A stretch of DNA of 43,066 nt, taken from assembly GCA_002726515.1 (NCBI GenBank), contig PBTE01000093.1, forward strand, positions 1-43,066. The letters run 5' to 3'. Under the pieces are notes generated by a model. It did no database searches and was not told where the DNA came from. It was given only the letters and a program-made list of their open reading frames with translations. The DNA is from Planctomycetaceae bacterium. GTDB lineage: Bacteria > Planctomycetota > Planctomycetia > Pirellulales > Pirellulaceae. Each line of letters opens with the position of its first letter. Within the stretch, counting starts at the first letter, position 1. Shown here piece by piece: positions 27,082-37,010 of the stretch. Made by a program: the position numbers and the translations under genes.

Positions 27082-27252
27082 GAGCATAATCAGGCCAAAC
27101 GCCTGACGCAACTTTACTTGCTGACGAAGCCCGAATATCAAACCGCGCTATTCGAACGGCCTAGTATGCCAGAGAACTCCAGCGAGACGATGGTAACGAG
27201 CAAGGTGTGTCAAGAAATGCTCGTGAGACTGCATCAGGAGAAGACCGGTTGA
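27082..27252 (+). pseudogene. Possible 3' remnant of a lost gene
   Basis: A 56-codon open stretch with no start codon at its head, ending in TGA. The translation contains RLTQLYLLTKPEYQ and MVTSKVCQEMLVRLHQEKTG and reads like the C-terminus of a folded protein. It begins just after repeat copy B, consistent with a gene truncated by rearrangement. The family is not recognised and it may be chance. Confidence 0.25.
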
Positions 27253-27471
27253 CGAAGAAAAACCTCCCGTGAAATGTTCAGCCTGGACGTTGCACGGGAA
27301 ACAGAGCTTCCCTCGGTTGGGTGCTTGTGTAAGGATGGGCGAACCGTGGAAAAACAGGGTTCGTGAGGTGGCTGCTGGTCTCTGCTATCCAATGTTGAGC
27401 CTGCCGTAGACGCGGTTTTGACGGGGATTCAGAGTGCTACCAGCAGGACATGAAAGGAGAGGTCAACAGTT

Positions 27472-29340
27472 TTGGCAGTTCACGAATCATCCCCCGTAGG
27501 CAGACACTCAAGTTGGCTGGGGATTGCAATCCTGCTGGCGGTTCTGGTTGCTTATGCGCCTACGCTGAACTGTGGATTCATCTGGGACGACGATGACTAT
27601 ATCCTTCACAACGATACTTTACGTAGTCTGTCGGGACTGTGGCAGATCTGGTTCGAGCTGGGCGCGGTTCCACAATATTATCCCCTGGTGCACACGACTT
27701 ATTGGTTGGAATATCAACTGTGGGGAACTCACCCTGCTGGTTATCACTTGTTAAATGTCTTGTTGCACGCGGCAAGTGCGGTTTTTTTGTGGCGCATTCT
27801 TGCCAGGCTCGAGGTCCCGGGGGCGTGGCTGGCGGCAGCCATTTTTGCCCTGCACCCGGTCCACGTGGAATCGGTGGCCTGGGTCACAGAACGAAAGAAT
27901 ACCCTGTCTGGGTTGTTTTACTTACTGTCCGCGATGTCGTATTTTCGCGCGGACCTGCGGTTTTCTCCGCGGCGTGGGGAGTCTGAAGAGCAAAGCAGCA
28001 TGCGGTGGGGTTGGTACCTGGTGAGCTGGGTGTTGTACGCCGCAGCGCTGCTCAGCAAGACGGTGACAATCACTCTACCAGCGGCAATTCTGTTGATGAT
28101 TTGGTGGAAAGAGGGATCGATCTCCAGGCGGGACTTTGCGCGCTGCCTGCCAATGTTGGTCTTTGGCCTGCCGTTGGCATGGCTCACCGTGTGGATGGAA
28201 CAGCATCATGTCGGAATTAAACACGTTGACCTTGGGCTGGAACCCCTGGATCGTTTGCTGATTGCCGGTCGGGCCTTGTGTTTTTACTCGGAGAAAATTA
28301 TCTGGCCTGTTGATTTGACTTTTATTTACCCACGCTGGAACATCGACTCGACGGATTGGCGAGGGTACCTGTTTCCGATCGTCTTTTCCGGGTTGTTACT
28401 TGTGCTGTGGAGCCAGCGGCGAACCATCGGTCGCGGTCCATTGGTTGCCTGCCTGTTTTTTGCTGGAACGTTGAGTCCGGCACTGGGATTTGTCGATATT
28501 TATCCGATGAGATTTTCCTTCGTAGCGGATCACTTTCAGTATTTGGGGAGTATTGGTTTGATCACGTTGCTGGCGTGTCTGATACGCCACTGGATATTTG
28601 TCCCGTTGCGCAGGAACCGGTCCTTCATTCTGTTGTTCGTGCTTGGATTGTTGTCGGTACTTACGACGCTGACCTGGCGGCAATGCGGAATTTACAAGGA
28701 TTTGAAAACACTGTGGGGCGATACGTTGACGAAGAATCCTCATTCAGCCATGGTGCACCATAACCTGGCTACGGCACTCGCTGACAACGGAGAATATCAG
28801 CAGGCGATATCGCATTTTCAAAGAACGTTGGAATTGGACCCGGACGATACGGATTCACATTACAATCTGGGAGTTGCATTCAGCAAACTTGAAGAATGGG
28901 AGCAGGCAGTTGCGCACTTGACGCGGACCCTGGAGTTGGGGCACCTGGCCCCCGCCGTTTACAGGAATCGAGGCAGAGCCTACCTGAACCTGGGCCAATT
29001 GGACGAGGCGCTGGAAGACTATACACAATTGGTCGAGGCAATGCCGGTGGCATTCAACTTTGCGGAGCGGGCGGAAGTTTACGCCAGGATGAAGGATTGG
29101 ACCGCCGTGGTGGCTGACTGTAATGCAGCGTTGAATCTTGTTCCAGATCGTGCCTCCATTTTACTTCAGCGAGGCATTGCCAAACTCTGGTTGGGCCGGG
29201 ATGCAGAAGCGAGGAACGATTTTTCCCGCTGCGTCTCGCTGCAACCGGGCGCAAAAGATTTCATTGCCCGGCAGACGAAAAGGATACTGCAGGACCGGGC
29301 CGGCCAACGGGACCAGGATCCGGGACCACCAGGTGATTAA
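27472..29340 (+). CDS. TMTC-like GT-C membrane protein with TPR repeats
   Basis: A 622-residue protein with about ten membrane segments in residues 15-420, followed by about five tetratricopeptide repeats (about 425-600; e.g. HHNLATALADNGEYQQAISHF and SHYNLGVAFSKLEEWEQAVAHL). The first loop has FIWDDDDYI, the acidic motif of GT-C enzymes, followed by YYPLVHTTYWLEYQLWG, as in TMTC-type protein O-mannosyltransferases and their bacterial relatives. It may glycosylate exported proteins, with the TPRs binding partners; this is inference from the family. It uses TTG as start: AAAGGAGAGG lies at good distance upstream and no closer ATG exists. Its stop overlaps by three bases the stop of the convergent hydratase-like gene. 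Confidence 0.82.
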   Translation: MAVHESSPVGRHSSWLGIAILLAVLVAYAPTLNCGFIWDDDDYILHNDTLRSLSGLWQIWFELGAVPQYYPLVHTTYWLEYQLWGTHPAGYHLLNVLLHAASAVFLWRILARLEVPGAWLAAAIFALHPVHVESVAWVTERKNTLSGLFYLLSAMSYFRADLRFSPRRGESEEQSSMRWGWYLVSWVLYAAALLSKTVTITLPAAILLMIWWKEGSISRRDFARCLPMLVFGLPLAWLTVWMEQHHVGIKHVDLGLEPLDRLLIAGRALCFYSEKIIWPVDLTFIYPRWNIDSTDWRGYLFPIVFSGLLLVLWSQRRTIGRGPLVACLFFAGTLSPALGFVDIYPMRFSFVADHFQYLGSIGLITLLACLIRHWIFVPLRRNRSFILLFVLGLLSVLTTLTWRQCGIYKDLKTLWGDTLTKNPHSAMVHHNLATALADNGEYQQAISHFQRTLELDPDDTDSHYNLGVAFSKLEEWEQAVAHLTRTLELGHLAPAVYRNRGRAYLNLGQLDEALEDYTQLVEAMPVAFNFAERAEVYARMKDWTAVVADCNAALNLVPDRASILLQRGIAKLWLGRDAEARNDFSRCVSLQPGAKDFIARQTKRILQDRAGQRDQDPGPPGD

Positions 29341-30110
29341 GATTCGATGAGTTTCATCGAAATTTTTCCCAGGAGACCCAAGTCCGCCTGGGCCTCGTCA
29401 TTGGCAACAACCGGTGTCATCCCCGTGCAGGTCCCGGTGGTAATAACGTCGCCAGCGCGCAGGCCCCGCGTTTTGAGACTGAAATGATTGGCCAGCCAGG
29501 CGACGGTTGCCAGGGGATTACCAAATAGAGTCATGCCGCTGTGGCCGCTGGCGGTCTCCTGACCGTTGATGGTGAGCGTGGCTGGATTCTGTGATAAGTC
29601 GATGTGGTTCCAGTCTGTTATTTTTTCACCCAGCACAAAATCCATGTTGACACCGCCATCGGCGATCAGGAAATTCCCGTGGCCGGCGAGTTCAATGTTG
29701 AAACGTGTTGCAACCAGTTCGAACCCGGGGGCAATCCAGGCCACAGCAGCCCGCACATCACTTTCCTGGTAGGCTGCATCCCGCGCCGGTAATGCCTGTC
29801 CCAGGCCGATCGCGACTTCGGTTTCCAGCAACACTTTGTGTTGGGAGGAAGTTGGCACTTCGTCACCGCTGGAGTGGCAAAACCGTTCGAACAAGGGGCC
29901 TTGCATGGATTCGCTCAGCCCGAGCGCATCGATGGCTGCCTGGGTAGTGGCTCCGATTTTGAATCCCACGATTTCCGATTCCGCAATCTCGGAGACCGCG
30001 TGTTGAATCTCGTAGGCGGTGCCCTGGTCGGCAATTTGGACCGCTGTCGCGTCGATCACGGTTCCGTCGATACGCGCTTGCCACAATAGTTGGGCCAGAT
30101 TGTCATGCAT
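29337..30110 (-). CDS. 2-oxopent-4-enoate hydratase / FAH-family enzyme
   Basis: A 257-residue protein of the MhpD/fumarylacetoacetate-hydrolase superfamily. Members hydrate 2-oxo-4-enoates or decarboxylate oxalocrotonate in catechol meta-cleavage pathways; close relatives act on sugar-acid intermediates. Visible signatures are VGFKIGAT, the metal-ligand segment LLETEVAIGLG, ELVATRF, and the C-terminal GNPLATVAWLANHF and GDVITTGTCTG motifs. The length is standard. The frame is open further upstream, but ATG 30110 has GAGGA five bases before it and matches the family N-terminus. The neighbouring lactonase and dehydrogenase make a sugar- or aromatic-acid degradation role plausible, but they lie on different transcripts. 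Confidence 0.85.
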   Translation of the reverse strand: MHDNLAQLLWQARIDGTVIDATAVQIADQGTAYEIQHAVSEIAESEIVGFKIGATTQAAIDALGLSESMQGPLFERFCHSSGDEVPTSSQHKVLLETEVAIGLGQALPARDAAYQESDVRAAVAWIAPGFELVATRFNIELAGHGNFLIADGGVNMDFVLGEKITDWNHIDLSQNPATLTINGQETASGHSGMTLFGNPLATVAWLANHFSLKTRGLRAGDVITTGTCTGMTPVVANDEAQADLGLLGKISMKLIES

Positions 30111-30282
30111 GGAAGTCCTCATCGGGCGGTTCAGGGCAAACCAATTGTCAAAATCCGTAGAGAAACAGGGTATCAGCAGATGGAAAGGCATCCCACCCCA
30201 ACGGTGGAAAGCTTACAATGAGACTCGGGGTTTGTCACAGGGGTCTTTCGCGGGACCGGGAACTAACTGGAGGAAGTAGAAA

Positions 30283-31191
30283 ATGCAGTCTCTGTCTGTT
30301 CGGGTGTTTTTATTCGTTTTGCTGACTGCTATGACGCAGCTGTTGGTGGCCGAAGATGCCAATTTGTACAAGGCTCAGCCCCTGACCGAGCCTAAAGAAT
30401 TCTCGACCGGTATCGAGGGTCCTGCCTGCGATGCTGCTGGTAATATCTTTGCGGTAAATTTCAGTGAACAGGCGACGATCGGCAGGGTCACGCCAGACGG
30501 CCAGGGAGAGGTATTCGTAAAACTTTCCAACGGCAGTGTTGGAAACGGTATCCGCTTTGATCGGAAAGGGATCATGTACGTGGCGGACTACGCCAATCAC
30601 AACATCTTGCGGATTGACCCCGAGACACGGGTGGTCAGCGTGTTGGCTCATCATTCGGGAATGAACCAACCGAACGATCTGGCGATTGGTCCGCGCGGAA
30701 CGTTGTATGCCAGTGATCCTAACTGGGGGAACAATACGGGGCAAATCTGGCGCGTCGACACTTCGGGCAAGGTGAAATTATTAAGTGGCGACATGGGGAC
30801 CACCAACGGGATCGAGGTCGGCCCGGACGGTATGACGCTGTATGTCAATGAAAGCATGCAACGCAACGTATGGGCCTTTGAGATCACCGAAGACGGTGTT
30901 TCCAACAAACGACTGATTCGTCAATTTGAGGATCATGGTTTTGACGGTATGCGGTGTGATGTGGATGGCAATCTGTACATCACGCGGTATGGGAAGGGAA
31001 CCGTCGTGAAGATGTCACCTGCCGGAGAGATCTTGCATGAAATTGACGTCCTGGGGGCCTCCCCAACGAACATTTGTTTCGGAGGGCCTGACGGGTGCAC
31101 CGCTTACGTGACCGAATTCGAGCATCGGCGCCTGGTCAGTTTCCGCGTTGACCGGCCTGGACTTGCATGGCAACGTTGGCAGGAAAAATGA
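30283..31191 (+). CDS. Secreted SMP-30/gluconolactonase-like protein
   Basis: A 302-residue protein with a clear signal peptide (about 1-23, ending VAE) and a six-bladed beta-propeller of the SMP-30/gluconolactonase/LRE family. Typical blade motifs are GPACDAAGNIFAVNF, GIRFDRKGIMYVADY, MNQPNDLAIGPRGTLYASDP and GTTNGIEVGPDGMTLYVNES, which carry the Asn/Asp metal ligands. Members hydrolyse sugar lactones with a divalent metal. Export suggests it acts outside the cytoplasm. GGAGG lies about nine bases before ATG 30283. FbaB follows after 73 bp on the same strand, so the two may be co-transcribed. Confidence 0.87.
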   Translation: MQSLSVRVFLFVLLTAMTQLLVAEDANLYKAQPLTEPKEFSTGIEGPACDAAGNIFAVNFSEQATIGRVTPDGQGEVFVKLSNGSVGNGIRFDRKGIMYVADYANHNILRIDPETRVVSVLAHHSGMNQPNDLAIGPRGTLYASDPNWGNNTGQIWRVDTSGKVKLLSGDMGTTNGIEVGPDGMTLYVNESMQRNVWAFEITEDGVSNKRLIRQFEDHGFDGMRCDVDGNLYITRYGKGTVVKMSPAGEILHEIDVLGASPTNICFGGPDGCTAYVTEFEHRRLVSFRVDRPGLAWQRWQEK

Positions 31192-31264
31192 CTTGAGTGA
31201 ACCGTCCAACGTGTTGGTAGTGGTCACTTCTGTTTGGAAAAACCGGTGAATGGAGGTATTGGAG

Positions 31265-32317
31265 ATGGCGAACTGGATTGCAGGCCTATTGGGAAACGAA
31301 AGTGAAGAGCTGCTGGAGCATCGTTGCAGCACGATCCCGAGTGACAGCTTGAACTTGCCCGGACCTGATTTTATTGATCGGGTGTGGGTACCCAGCGACC
31401 GCAATCCGAGAGTACTGGGTAGTTTGAGTCGTTTGTTGTCCAACGGCCGACTGGCGGGTACGGGCTACGTATCGATTCTGCCGGTCGATCAGGGTATCGA
31501 ACACTCGGCAGGAGCCTCTTTTGCTCCGAACCCGGCCTATTTCGATCCGGAAAATATCTTGCGGTTGGCCCTCGATGGGGGCTGCAACGCTGTCGCCTCG
31601 ACATTCGGAGTCCTCGGTGCGGTGGCTCGCAAGTATGCACACAAGATACCGCTGATTGTGAAGATCAACCACAACGAACTTTTGACTCACCCCAATTCTC
31701 ACGATCAGATCATGTTTGGGACGGTACGCCGGGCATACGACATGGGAGCGGTGGCCGTAGGCGCCACGATTTATTTCGGTTCGGAGGAGTCGGGCCGGCA
31801 GATTGTCGACGTCGCACAAGCCTTTGAGCAGGCGCACGAGCTGGGAATGGCGACCATTCTCTGGTGCTATCTCCGCAACAGCGCTTTCAAGGCGGACAAA
31901 GACTACCATGTGGCGGCTGATTTGACCGGGCAGGCTAACCATCTGGGGGTTACCATTCAGGCAGACATCATCAAGCAGAAACTTCCGGAGAACAACGGTG
32001 GTTATTCGGCGCTCAAGTTTGGCAAGACGTCCTCGAAAGTTTACGAGGAATTGACCTCCGATCACCCGATTGACTTGTGTCGCTACCAGGTTGCCAATTG
32101 CTACATGGGACGCGCCGGCCTGATTAACTCGGGAGGTGCCTCGGCGGGCGAGTCGGACCTTGCCGAAGCGGTATGGACCGCGGTGGTCAACAAACGCGCG
32201 GGTGGTCTGGGGCTGATCAGCGGCCGTAAGGCCTTCCAAAGGCCCCTGTCCGAGGGGGTGGAGTTGTTACACAAGATCCAGGATGTGTACCTCGAGAAAT
32301 CCGTGACGATTGCTTGA
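31265..32317 (+). CDS. fbaB: Class I fructose-bisphosphate aldolase (DhnA/FbaB type)
   Basis: Cleaves fructose-1,6-bisphosphate to dihydroxyacetone phosphate and glyceraldehyde-3-phosphate through a Schiff base, in glycolysis and gluconeogenesis. The 350 residues equal the length of E. coli FbaB and match it from end to end: [54 protein letters not shown]-like [10 protein letters not shown], and [16 protein letters not shown]. Lys237 in ADIIKQK is the likely Schiff-base residue. An ATG at 31250 is in frame, but ATG 31265 has GGAGG eight bases upstream and gives the E. coli-like N-terminus, so it was chosen. It is preceded by the lactonase gene. Confidence 0.96.
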   Translation: MANWIAGLLGNESEELLEHRCSTIPSDSLNLPGPDFIDRVWVPSDRNPRVLGSLSRLLSNGRLAGTGYVSILPVDQGIEHSAGASFAPNPAYFDPENILRLALDGGCNAVASTFGVLGAVARKYAHKIPLIVKINHNELLTHPNSHDQIMFGTVRRAYDMGAVAVGATIYFGSEESGRQIVDVAQAFEQAHELGMATILWCYLRNSAFKADKDYHVAADLTGQANHLGVTIQADIIKQKLPENNGGYSALKFGKTSSKVYEELTSDHPIDLCRYQVANCYMGRAGLINSGGASAGESDLAEAVWTAVVNKRAGGLGLISGRKAFQRPLSEGVELLHKIQDVYLEKSVTIA

Positions 32318-32528
32318 AGAATGAGTCCGCAATCGAAGTAGAATCCAGTCCGGACGTCAGCATTCGGGGCCTGGTGATTGTCTTTGTTCCGGCCCTGTGA
32401 CTCGCCTGTTCCGTCAGGTGCGCAGAACCGGTTCTCAAAAAATCGCTCTGCCTGCGAGGCCCGACCACAAGCTGCTATCCGGATAGGCAGGCCCGTTGTA
32501 CATCGGAAAAGGTCCGGGGACCTCCGTT

Positions 32529-33677
32529 TCACCCGAGATCCTCGTAGGGGACAATCGTCGATTTAACACTCCGCATGTCCATTGCACTTTGAATGGCATC
32601 GCTGATCCCATCCTCGCTGAAGGGAAACAATGTTTGCATTTCGGTCCAGGGATAACGGTCTTGTGCGCGGTCGAGCATGGCGATTCCTAATGGAATGTCA
32701 TTTGCGGTAAAGGCCCAACTGCCCAGCAGGTTGATGTCCTTCGTGCAGAAACGGTGCCAATTGGTGTCGATGGAACCGGCATCCGTAAATTGGCCCATCT
32801 CCACGTAGGTACCACCGTCGCGTAACATCTCGATCCCCTCGGGGCCGGCAGTGGGGTGACCGGCACAATCCATGACCAGGTCGGCACCGAAGCCACCCAC
32901 GATCTGGCGTACCGCGTCGACTCGCGCCTCAGGGGTTGGATGGTCGTCCAGGCAGATCGTGGATTCAGCGCCGAAGCGTCGGCAGAGCGCCAGTCGTGGC
33001 GCTTCGGGCGCGCCGACGACAACCACTCGTCCGGCGCCCATTTCCAGGGCCGCAGCAACTGCCAGAACACCAATCGGACCCGATCCCTGGATCACGACGG
33101 TATCCCCGTTTCTAAATCCTCCCACGCGCACCGCCCGGTGCAACGCTCGAATGCAGGAGGTGAGGGGTTCAGAGAGCGTCCCGATACGCAGCGGCATATC
33201 GTCGGGCAACTTGTAAATTTTTGTTCCCGGCAATTCCTCCAGGTCCACGTAAACCATTTCAGCCCATCCACCCCACAAGTGGGGTGGCTTTTTAAATCCC
33301 AGGTAGCGGCCATAGTAGACCGGTGTGAGGCATTTGTTAGCGGTTTCCGGATAGTGTACGCAGTAATAGCATTTTCCACAGGGCATCAACGGCGGCAGCA
33401 TGACTTTTGATCCGACTGAAAGAGGCTGCCCCATGAAGTCCGTCTTCAGTTCACTTCCTTTTTCCACGACGACTCCGGCCAACTCGTGTCCCAAGGTAAA
33501 CGGCCATGGAAGTGGTCGGGGCCAGTGGCCTTTCAGGATGTGCAGGTCCGTTCCGCAAACACCGCAGGCACCAATCTGAATCAGTGCCGCCTGGGAAGGC
33601 ACTTGGGGGTGGGGAACCGATCGAATGACAGGGCTGGAACCCGGCCCATCGAAGGTGGCAACTCGAATCGTGGACAT
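32529..33677 (-). CDS. Zinc-dependent medium-chain alcohol/sorbitol dehydrogenase
   Basis: A 382-residue NAD(P)-dependent dehydrogenase of the MDR superfamily, in the threonine/sorbitol dehydrogenase branch. The catalytic zinc site is formed by Cys in GACGVCGTDLH and His in GHELAG. The structural zinc site is the four-cysteine lobe CGKCYYC...NKC. The Rossmann loop is GSGPIGVLAV. The substrate is a secondary alcohol or polyol that cannot be named. The frame is open 14 codons upstream, but the family N-terminus starts at MSTIRVATF (ATG 33677). It converges with fbaB and is probably monocistronic. Confidence 0.88.
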   Translation of the reverse strand: MSTIRVATFDGPGSSPVIRSVPHPQVPSQAALIQIGACGVCGTDLHILKGHWPRPLPWPFTLGHELAGVVVEKGSELKTDFMGQPLSVGSKVMLPPLMPCGKCYYCVHYPETANKCLTPVYYGRYLGFKKPPHLWGGWAEMVYVDLEELPGTKIYKLPDDMPLRIGTLSEPLTSCIRALHRAVRVGGFRNGDTVVIQGSGPIGVLAVAAALEMGAGRVVVVGAPEAPRLALCRRFGAESTICLDDHPTPEARVDAVRQIVGGFGADLVMDCAGHPTAGPEGIEMLRDGGTYVEMGQFTDAGSIDTNWHRFCTKDINLLGSWAFTANDIPLGIAMLDRAQDRYPWTEMQTLFPFSEDGISDAIQSAMDMRSVKSTIVPYEDLG

Positions 33678-34233
33678 GTGGTTTGACTCCGGGGGCTGCT
33701 GCCTGGGAGGGGCTGTCATCGTGCGATCTGAGTCGCAGGCGCCGAAAGACCCGGTTCGGGTTGGACCGCGCCCTTCCGGCGGCGACTTTCGCGACGAAAA
33801 TCTCCCGGTTCCCGTGTTAATTGTTTCCAGAACACTTCAGTATTTCATGTCTTTAGCTTTGCCGAAAGATGGGTTTCGTATTGCCGGCTATCGTGGTCCA
33901 CCGCCAAAATGCGGCGACCCTACTAGGGATATGCGGCTTTTCTCTGATACACTGGGGATCTTTGGGGATTGGTCCGGTGAAGAAGTCGTCGGGAAAGTGC
34001 AGAAGCGCGGACTGCTGCTTAGTGTCCTCACAGCCCCTGAGGAGATATTCCTGCAGTGATGCCCCCGGTCGTTTCCGCCGCGATATGCTAAGGGTTTCAT
34101 CGTGAATCGAGCGGCCTTTCCCGCTGACACCTCCCGGACCACAGACCTCATGTCGGTAAGCGAGTTTGACGGGAACCACTAATCCGGCGGAAAGCGATCA
34201 GTACTGTTTTTAGTTGTAATAGGACACGAGAAA
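33678..34233. other. Intergenic region without a firm gene
   Basis: About 555 bp between divergent genes. Open frames on both strands (for example around 33870-34150) have low-complexity Ser/Pro-rich or unpatterned translations and no ribosome-binding site. No RNA gene is recognised. Confidence 0.45.
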
Positions 34234-34758
34234 ATGAAACGTACTTCCTTGCTCCTTTTGATCACGATTCTGATTTGTCAAACGGCGCCGGTTTTGGCAG
34301 AAGAGTTATCCGGCGAACCACTCCAAGGAGAGGGTCAGCAGCTGACACCGGCGGAAAAAAAATTTGCTGAACTTCTCGCTCAGGCGCAACTGGTAGGTCA
34401 CTACACCACTTGGGACGACGCGGAGACTCCCCAAAACGACAGCTACACTTTGGAAAAAGTTACCAAGTTGGAGGGCGGGTTGTGGTTGTTTGTGGCCCGC
34501 ATTCAATACGGGGAGCACGACGTCAAACTACCGTTGCCATTGGCTGTCCAATGGGCAGGTGACACGCCTGTTATCACACTTGACAACTTCCCCGTGCCCG
34601 GCTTTGGTATTTTTTCTGTGCGGATTGTGATTCATGACACGCAGTATGCCGGTACCTGGGATGGGGGCGATCATGGCGGCCACATGTATGGTCGGATTGT
34701 GAAACTAAAAAACGCTTCCGAGCAACCGGAGAGTGGTCAACCGCAGAAGGCCGAATAA
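34234..34758 (+). CDS. Small secreted protein of unknown function
   Basis: A 174-residue protein with a strong signal peptide (MKRTSLLLLITILICQTAPVLA). The mature part has an acidic, Gln-rich linker, then a beta-rich domain of about 120 residues containing GHYTTWDD, LEKVTKLEGGLWLFVARI and the motif GTWDGGDHGGHMYGRI, and an acidic tail. I do not recognise a named family, though the pattern resembles single-domain exported proteins seen in planctomycetes. The His/Asp cluster could bind metal, which is a guess. It lies alone and converges with the ornithine-cyclodeaminase-like gene after 120 bp. Confidence 0.75.
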   Translation: MKRTSLLLLITILICQTAPVLAEELSGEPLQGEGQQLTPAEKKFAELLAQAQLVGHYTTWDDAETPQNDSYTLEKVTKLEGGLWLFVARIQYGEHDVKLPLPLAVQWAGDTPVITLDNFPVPGFGIFSVRIVIHDTQYAGTWDGGDHGGHMYGRIVKLKNASEQPESGQPQKAE

Positions 34759-34878
34759 CAAGTTCGCATCCAGGACCGACGGCATGTCTTGAAGTTGACC
34801 AAGAAAAATTCCGTTGGGCTTGCAGTAATAGGGCCACCGGCTTGTTCGTTGCGAAAAACGAGCTTGCACAGTACGGGA

Positions 34879-35868
34879 TCAAGAGAACGAGATGCGTGCG
34901 CCCAGTCCCGACTCGACTGCCCGATCGTAAATGGTGCGGACCACCGTGGTGTCTTGAATACCGATGCCCACCCCGTCAAACATGGTGATCTCTACGTCGT
35001 TTCGGCGCCCCGACAGAGAACCGTTGATGGCTTGTCCCAGGCTTCCGGCGTAACACTCTTTAGACAGCAGGCCGTCGTCAACCGCCTGGCTGACTTCGCC
35101 CCGCAATATCGCATGTTCCACCTGATCTGCAAAGATTCTGCAGCGGGGCAGGAGTGTCATTTCACACTCGATTTTTTCCCCCAGGTCACTGCCCATACAG
35201 GACAGATGGGTGCCTGGACGGACCCAGTCGGCCGCGACGATCGGTTCGCGGCTATTTGTCGCGGTGACGATGACATCCGCTGCTCGACAGGCGGTTTCGG
35301 CGGAGGTGACTTCGATGGGTGGAGAAATGTGTTCTGACAGTTCTTCCGCGACTTGCTGTGCAGCCGAAGCGGACTGGTCGTACAACAGTACTTTGTCGAA
35401 CGGGCGCACGGAACTCGTGGCCCGCACACATTGCCGCCCCAGTTGTCCGACACCAATGACGGCCAGAACTCGACTGTCCTTGCGCGACAGTTGACGGGCG
35501 CCGACTGCCGCAGCAGCGGCGGTCCGATACATTGTGGGCAGCAGACCGTCGCAAAACATCAGCAATTCACCACTGAATGGATCAAAGGATGCAATCCAGG
35601 CATTGGTGGTAGGAAGTTTCCGGTCGGGGTTTCGTGACCGCTCCTGTCCCACTTTCATCGATAGCAGGTTGGTCGTTTTGGTGTAGCCGGTGATGCATGC
35701 GGCCCATGCAGGCTCACCGATGGGGATCTCAAAAATCGCCTTGGGCGGCAAGTAGTCCTCACCCGCCTCGAATTTCCCCATCGCTTCCTCGATGGCATCG
35801 ATGGTGTCGGCCACATCGATTTGTTCTGCGATTTCCTGTCGAGTCAGGATGATTGTTTCTCGAGCCAT
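34879..35868 (-). CDS. Ornithine cyclodeaminase / mu-crystallin family protein
   Basis: A 329-residue NAD(P)-dependent enzyme. Family members include ornithine cyclodeaminase, alanine dehydrogenase, ketimine reductase and ectoine-catabolism EutC. The N-terminal substrate domain (VADTIDAIEEAMGKFEAG) is followed by SMKVGQERSRNP with the substrate-carboxylate-binding Lys/Arg region and a Rossmann domain with VIGVGQLGRQ. VTATNSREPIV and CMGSDLGEK also fit the family. ATG 35868 lies inside the end of the aminotransferase gene (25-base overlap) with GAGAGG upstream, so the two are translationally coupled. Acting with an aminotransferase and a symporter, it probably degrades an imported amino acid or cyclic imine. 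Confidence 0.87.
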   Translation of the reverse strand: MARETIILTRQEIAEQIDVADTIDAIEEAMGKFEAGEDYLPPKAIFEIPIGEPAWAACITGYTKTTNLLSMKVGQERSRNPDRKLPTTNAWIASFDPFSGELLMFCDGLLPTMYRTAAAAAVGARQLSRKDSRVLAVIGVGQLGRQCVRATSSVRPFDKVLLYDQSASAAQQVAEELSEHISPPIEVTSAETACRAADVIVTATNSREPIVAADWVRPGTHLSCMGSDLGEKIECEMTLLPRCRIFADQVEHAILRGEVSQAVDDGLLSKECYAGSLGQAINGSLSGRRNDVEITMFDGVGIGIQDTTVVRTIYDRAVESGLGARISFS

Positions 35869-37010
35869 GGTATCATCCTCTCCATTGAACGTTCGATGGT
35901 GTCCAGGTCGGTAGCAAAACTGATCCGCAGGGCATTGTTGCAAGACTGACCGAAGGCACCACCCGGGATCGTGCAAACCTTTGCTTCCCGCAACATTTTC
36001 ATGGCAAACTCGAAGCTGTCCCGGCATCCCGGCAGGGAAGGCATGACAAAAAAAGCGCCTCCAGGTGAATAACCATGTATTAAGGGTGTGGAATCCATGA
36101 TTTCCACGAGTCGATTACGACGTGTACGATAGGCGGCTACCATCTGGTCGACGCACGACTGATCTCCTTGCAAGGCCTCCACGGCAGCGTGTTGCGCCGC
36201 GGTGTTTTCCGTGGTACTGATGAACATGTGCATCCGCTGCAAAGCAAGAATGTTGGACTCGCTGGAAATCACCCAGCCAATGCGCAAACCGGGCAACGCG
36301 TAACTCTTGGAGATGCTGCTGGTTACAAAAACATTGTCCAGCGACGGTGCCATGGTGAGGGCGGTGGGGTATTCCACATCATCGAGAACCAGTCGGTCGT
36401 AGACCTCGTCACTGATGACTGCAATTCCCCGTTGCTGTGCCTGCTGAAGAACCGGCTTGAGAGTTTCTGCCGGGTAGACGGCTCCCGTCGGGTTGCCGGG
36501 TGAGTTGAGCATGATCGCACAGGTGTTGTCATTCATGACGTCGACCAGTTGTTGAGGGTCGACTTGATAGCCGTTGGCGGCCGTGGTGACAATCCTGCGC
36601 AGAACACCACCTGCCTGTTCAATCACATGGGAGAAAACAAACACCGGTTCCGTGACAATAAATTCCATGTCAGCTCGAGTGATTGCGTGAATGGTCATGA
36701 ACATTGCCTGGCAGCAGCCGGTCGTGATCAGGACGTTGGTTGGCTGCAGGTCGATTTCATACAACTGGTTGTAACGATCGGCGACTGCCTGGCGCAACGC
36801 AGGCAGCCCGGCGTCCATTTCGTAACGTGTCTGTCCATCGTGTAAGGCACGGATGTGGGCCTCGATGACATGCGGTGGGCCATTGAAATCTGGCTGTCCA
36901 ATCGAAAGGTGCAGTACGTCTTCCATTTCAGCCGCCGCATTGAACATTTTACGGATCGGTGAAAATGGGAGTTTTTCAAGAGTTGAATTCCAGCGAATGC
37001 CACTCGTCAT
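35844..37010 (-). CDS. PLP-dependent class I/II aminotransferase
   Basis: A 388-residue fold-type I transaminase of the aspartate-aminotransferase superfamily. It moves an amino group between an amino acid and a 2-oxo acid in the cytoplasm. Visible landmarks are LSIGQPDFNGP, TTGCCQAMFM, the LNSPGNPTGAVYP block, ISDEVYDRL (Asp and Tyr contacting PLP), the Schiff-base lysine in SSISKSYALPGLRIGW, and the carboxylate-binding Arg in ALRISFA. The substrate cannot be named. It is followed by the coupled ornithine-cyclodeaminase-like gene and preceded by a symporter gene after 218 bp. The cluster suggests use of an imported amino compound. Confidence 0.9.
   Translation of the reverse strand: MTSGIRWNSTLEKLPFSPIRKMFNAAAEMEDVLHLSIGQPDFNGPPHVIEAHIRALHDGQTRYEMDAGLPALRQAVADRYNQLYEIDLQPTNVLITTGCCQAMFMTIHAITRADMEFIVTEPVFVFSHVIEQAGGVLRRIVTTAANGYQVDPQQLVDVMNDNTCAIMLNSPGNPTGAVYPAETLKPVLQQAQQRGIAVISDEVYDRLVLDDVEYPTALTMAPSLDNVFVTSSISKSYALPGLRIGWVISSESNILALQRMHMFISTTENTAAQHAAVEALQGDQSCVDQMVAAYRTRRNRLVEIMDSTPLIHGYSPGGAFFVMPSLPGCRDSFEFAMKMLREAKVCTIPGGAFGQSCNNALRISFATDLDTIERSMERMIPWLEKQSS

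Larger units (their letters stand above)
26904..27471. other. Intergenic region with repeat and coding remnant
   Basis: About 570 bp between divergent genes. It holds repeat copy B (27001-27050) and a probable coding remnant (27082-27252). The right end carries the ribosome-binding site AAAGGAGAGG of the next gene. Nothing else is recognised. Confidence 0.5.

Noticed and set aside
31286-32239. 317-codon minus-strand frame
   Set aside because: It is antisense to fbaB, whose protein is an unmistakable full-length match.
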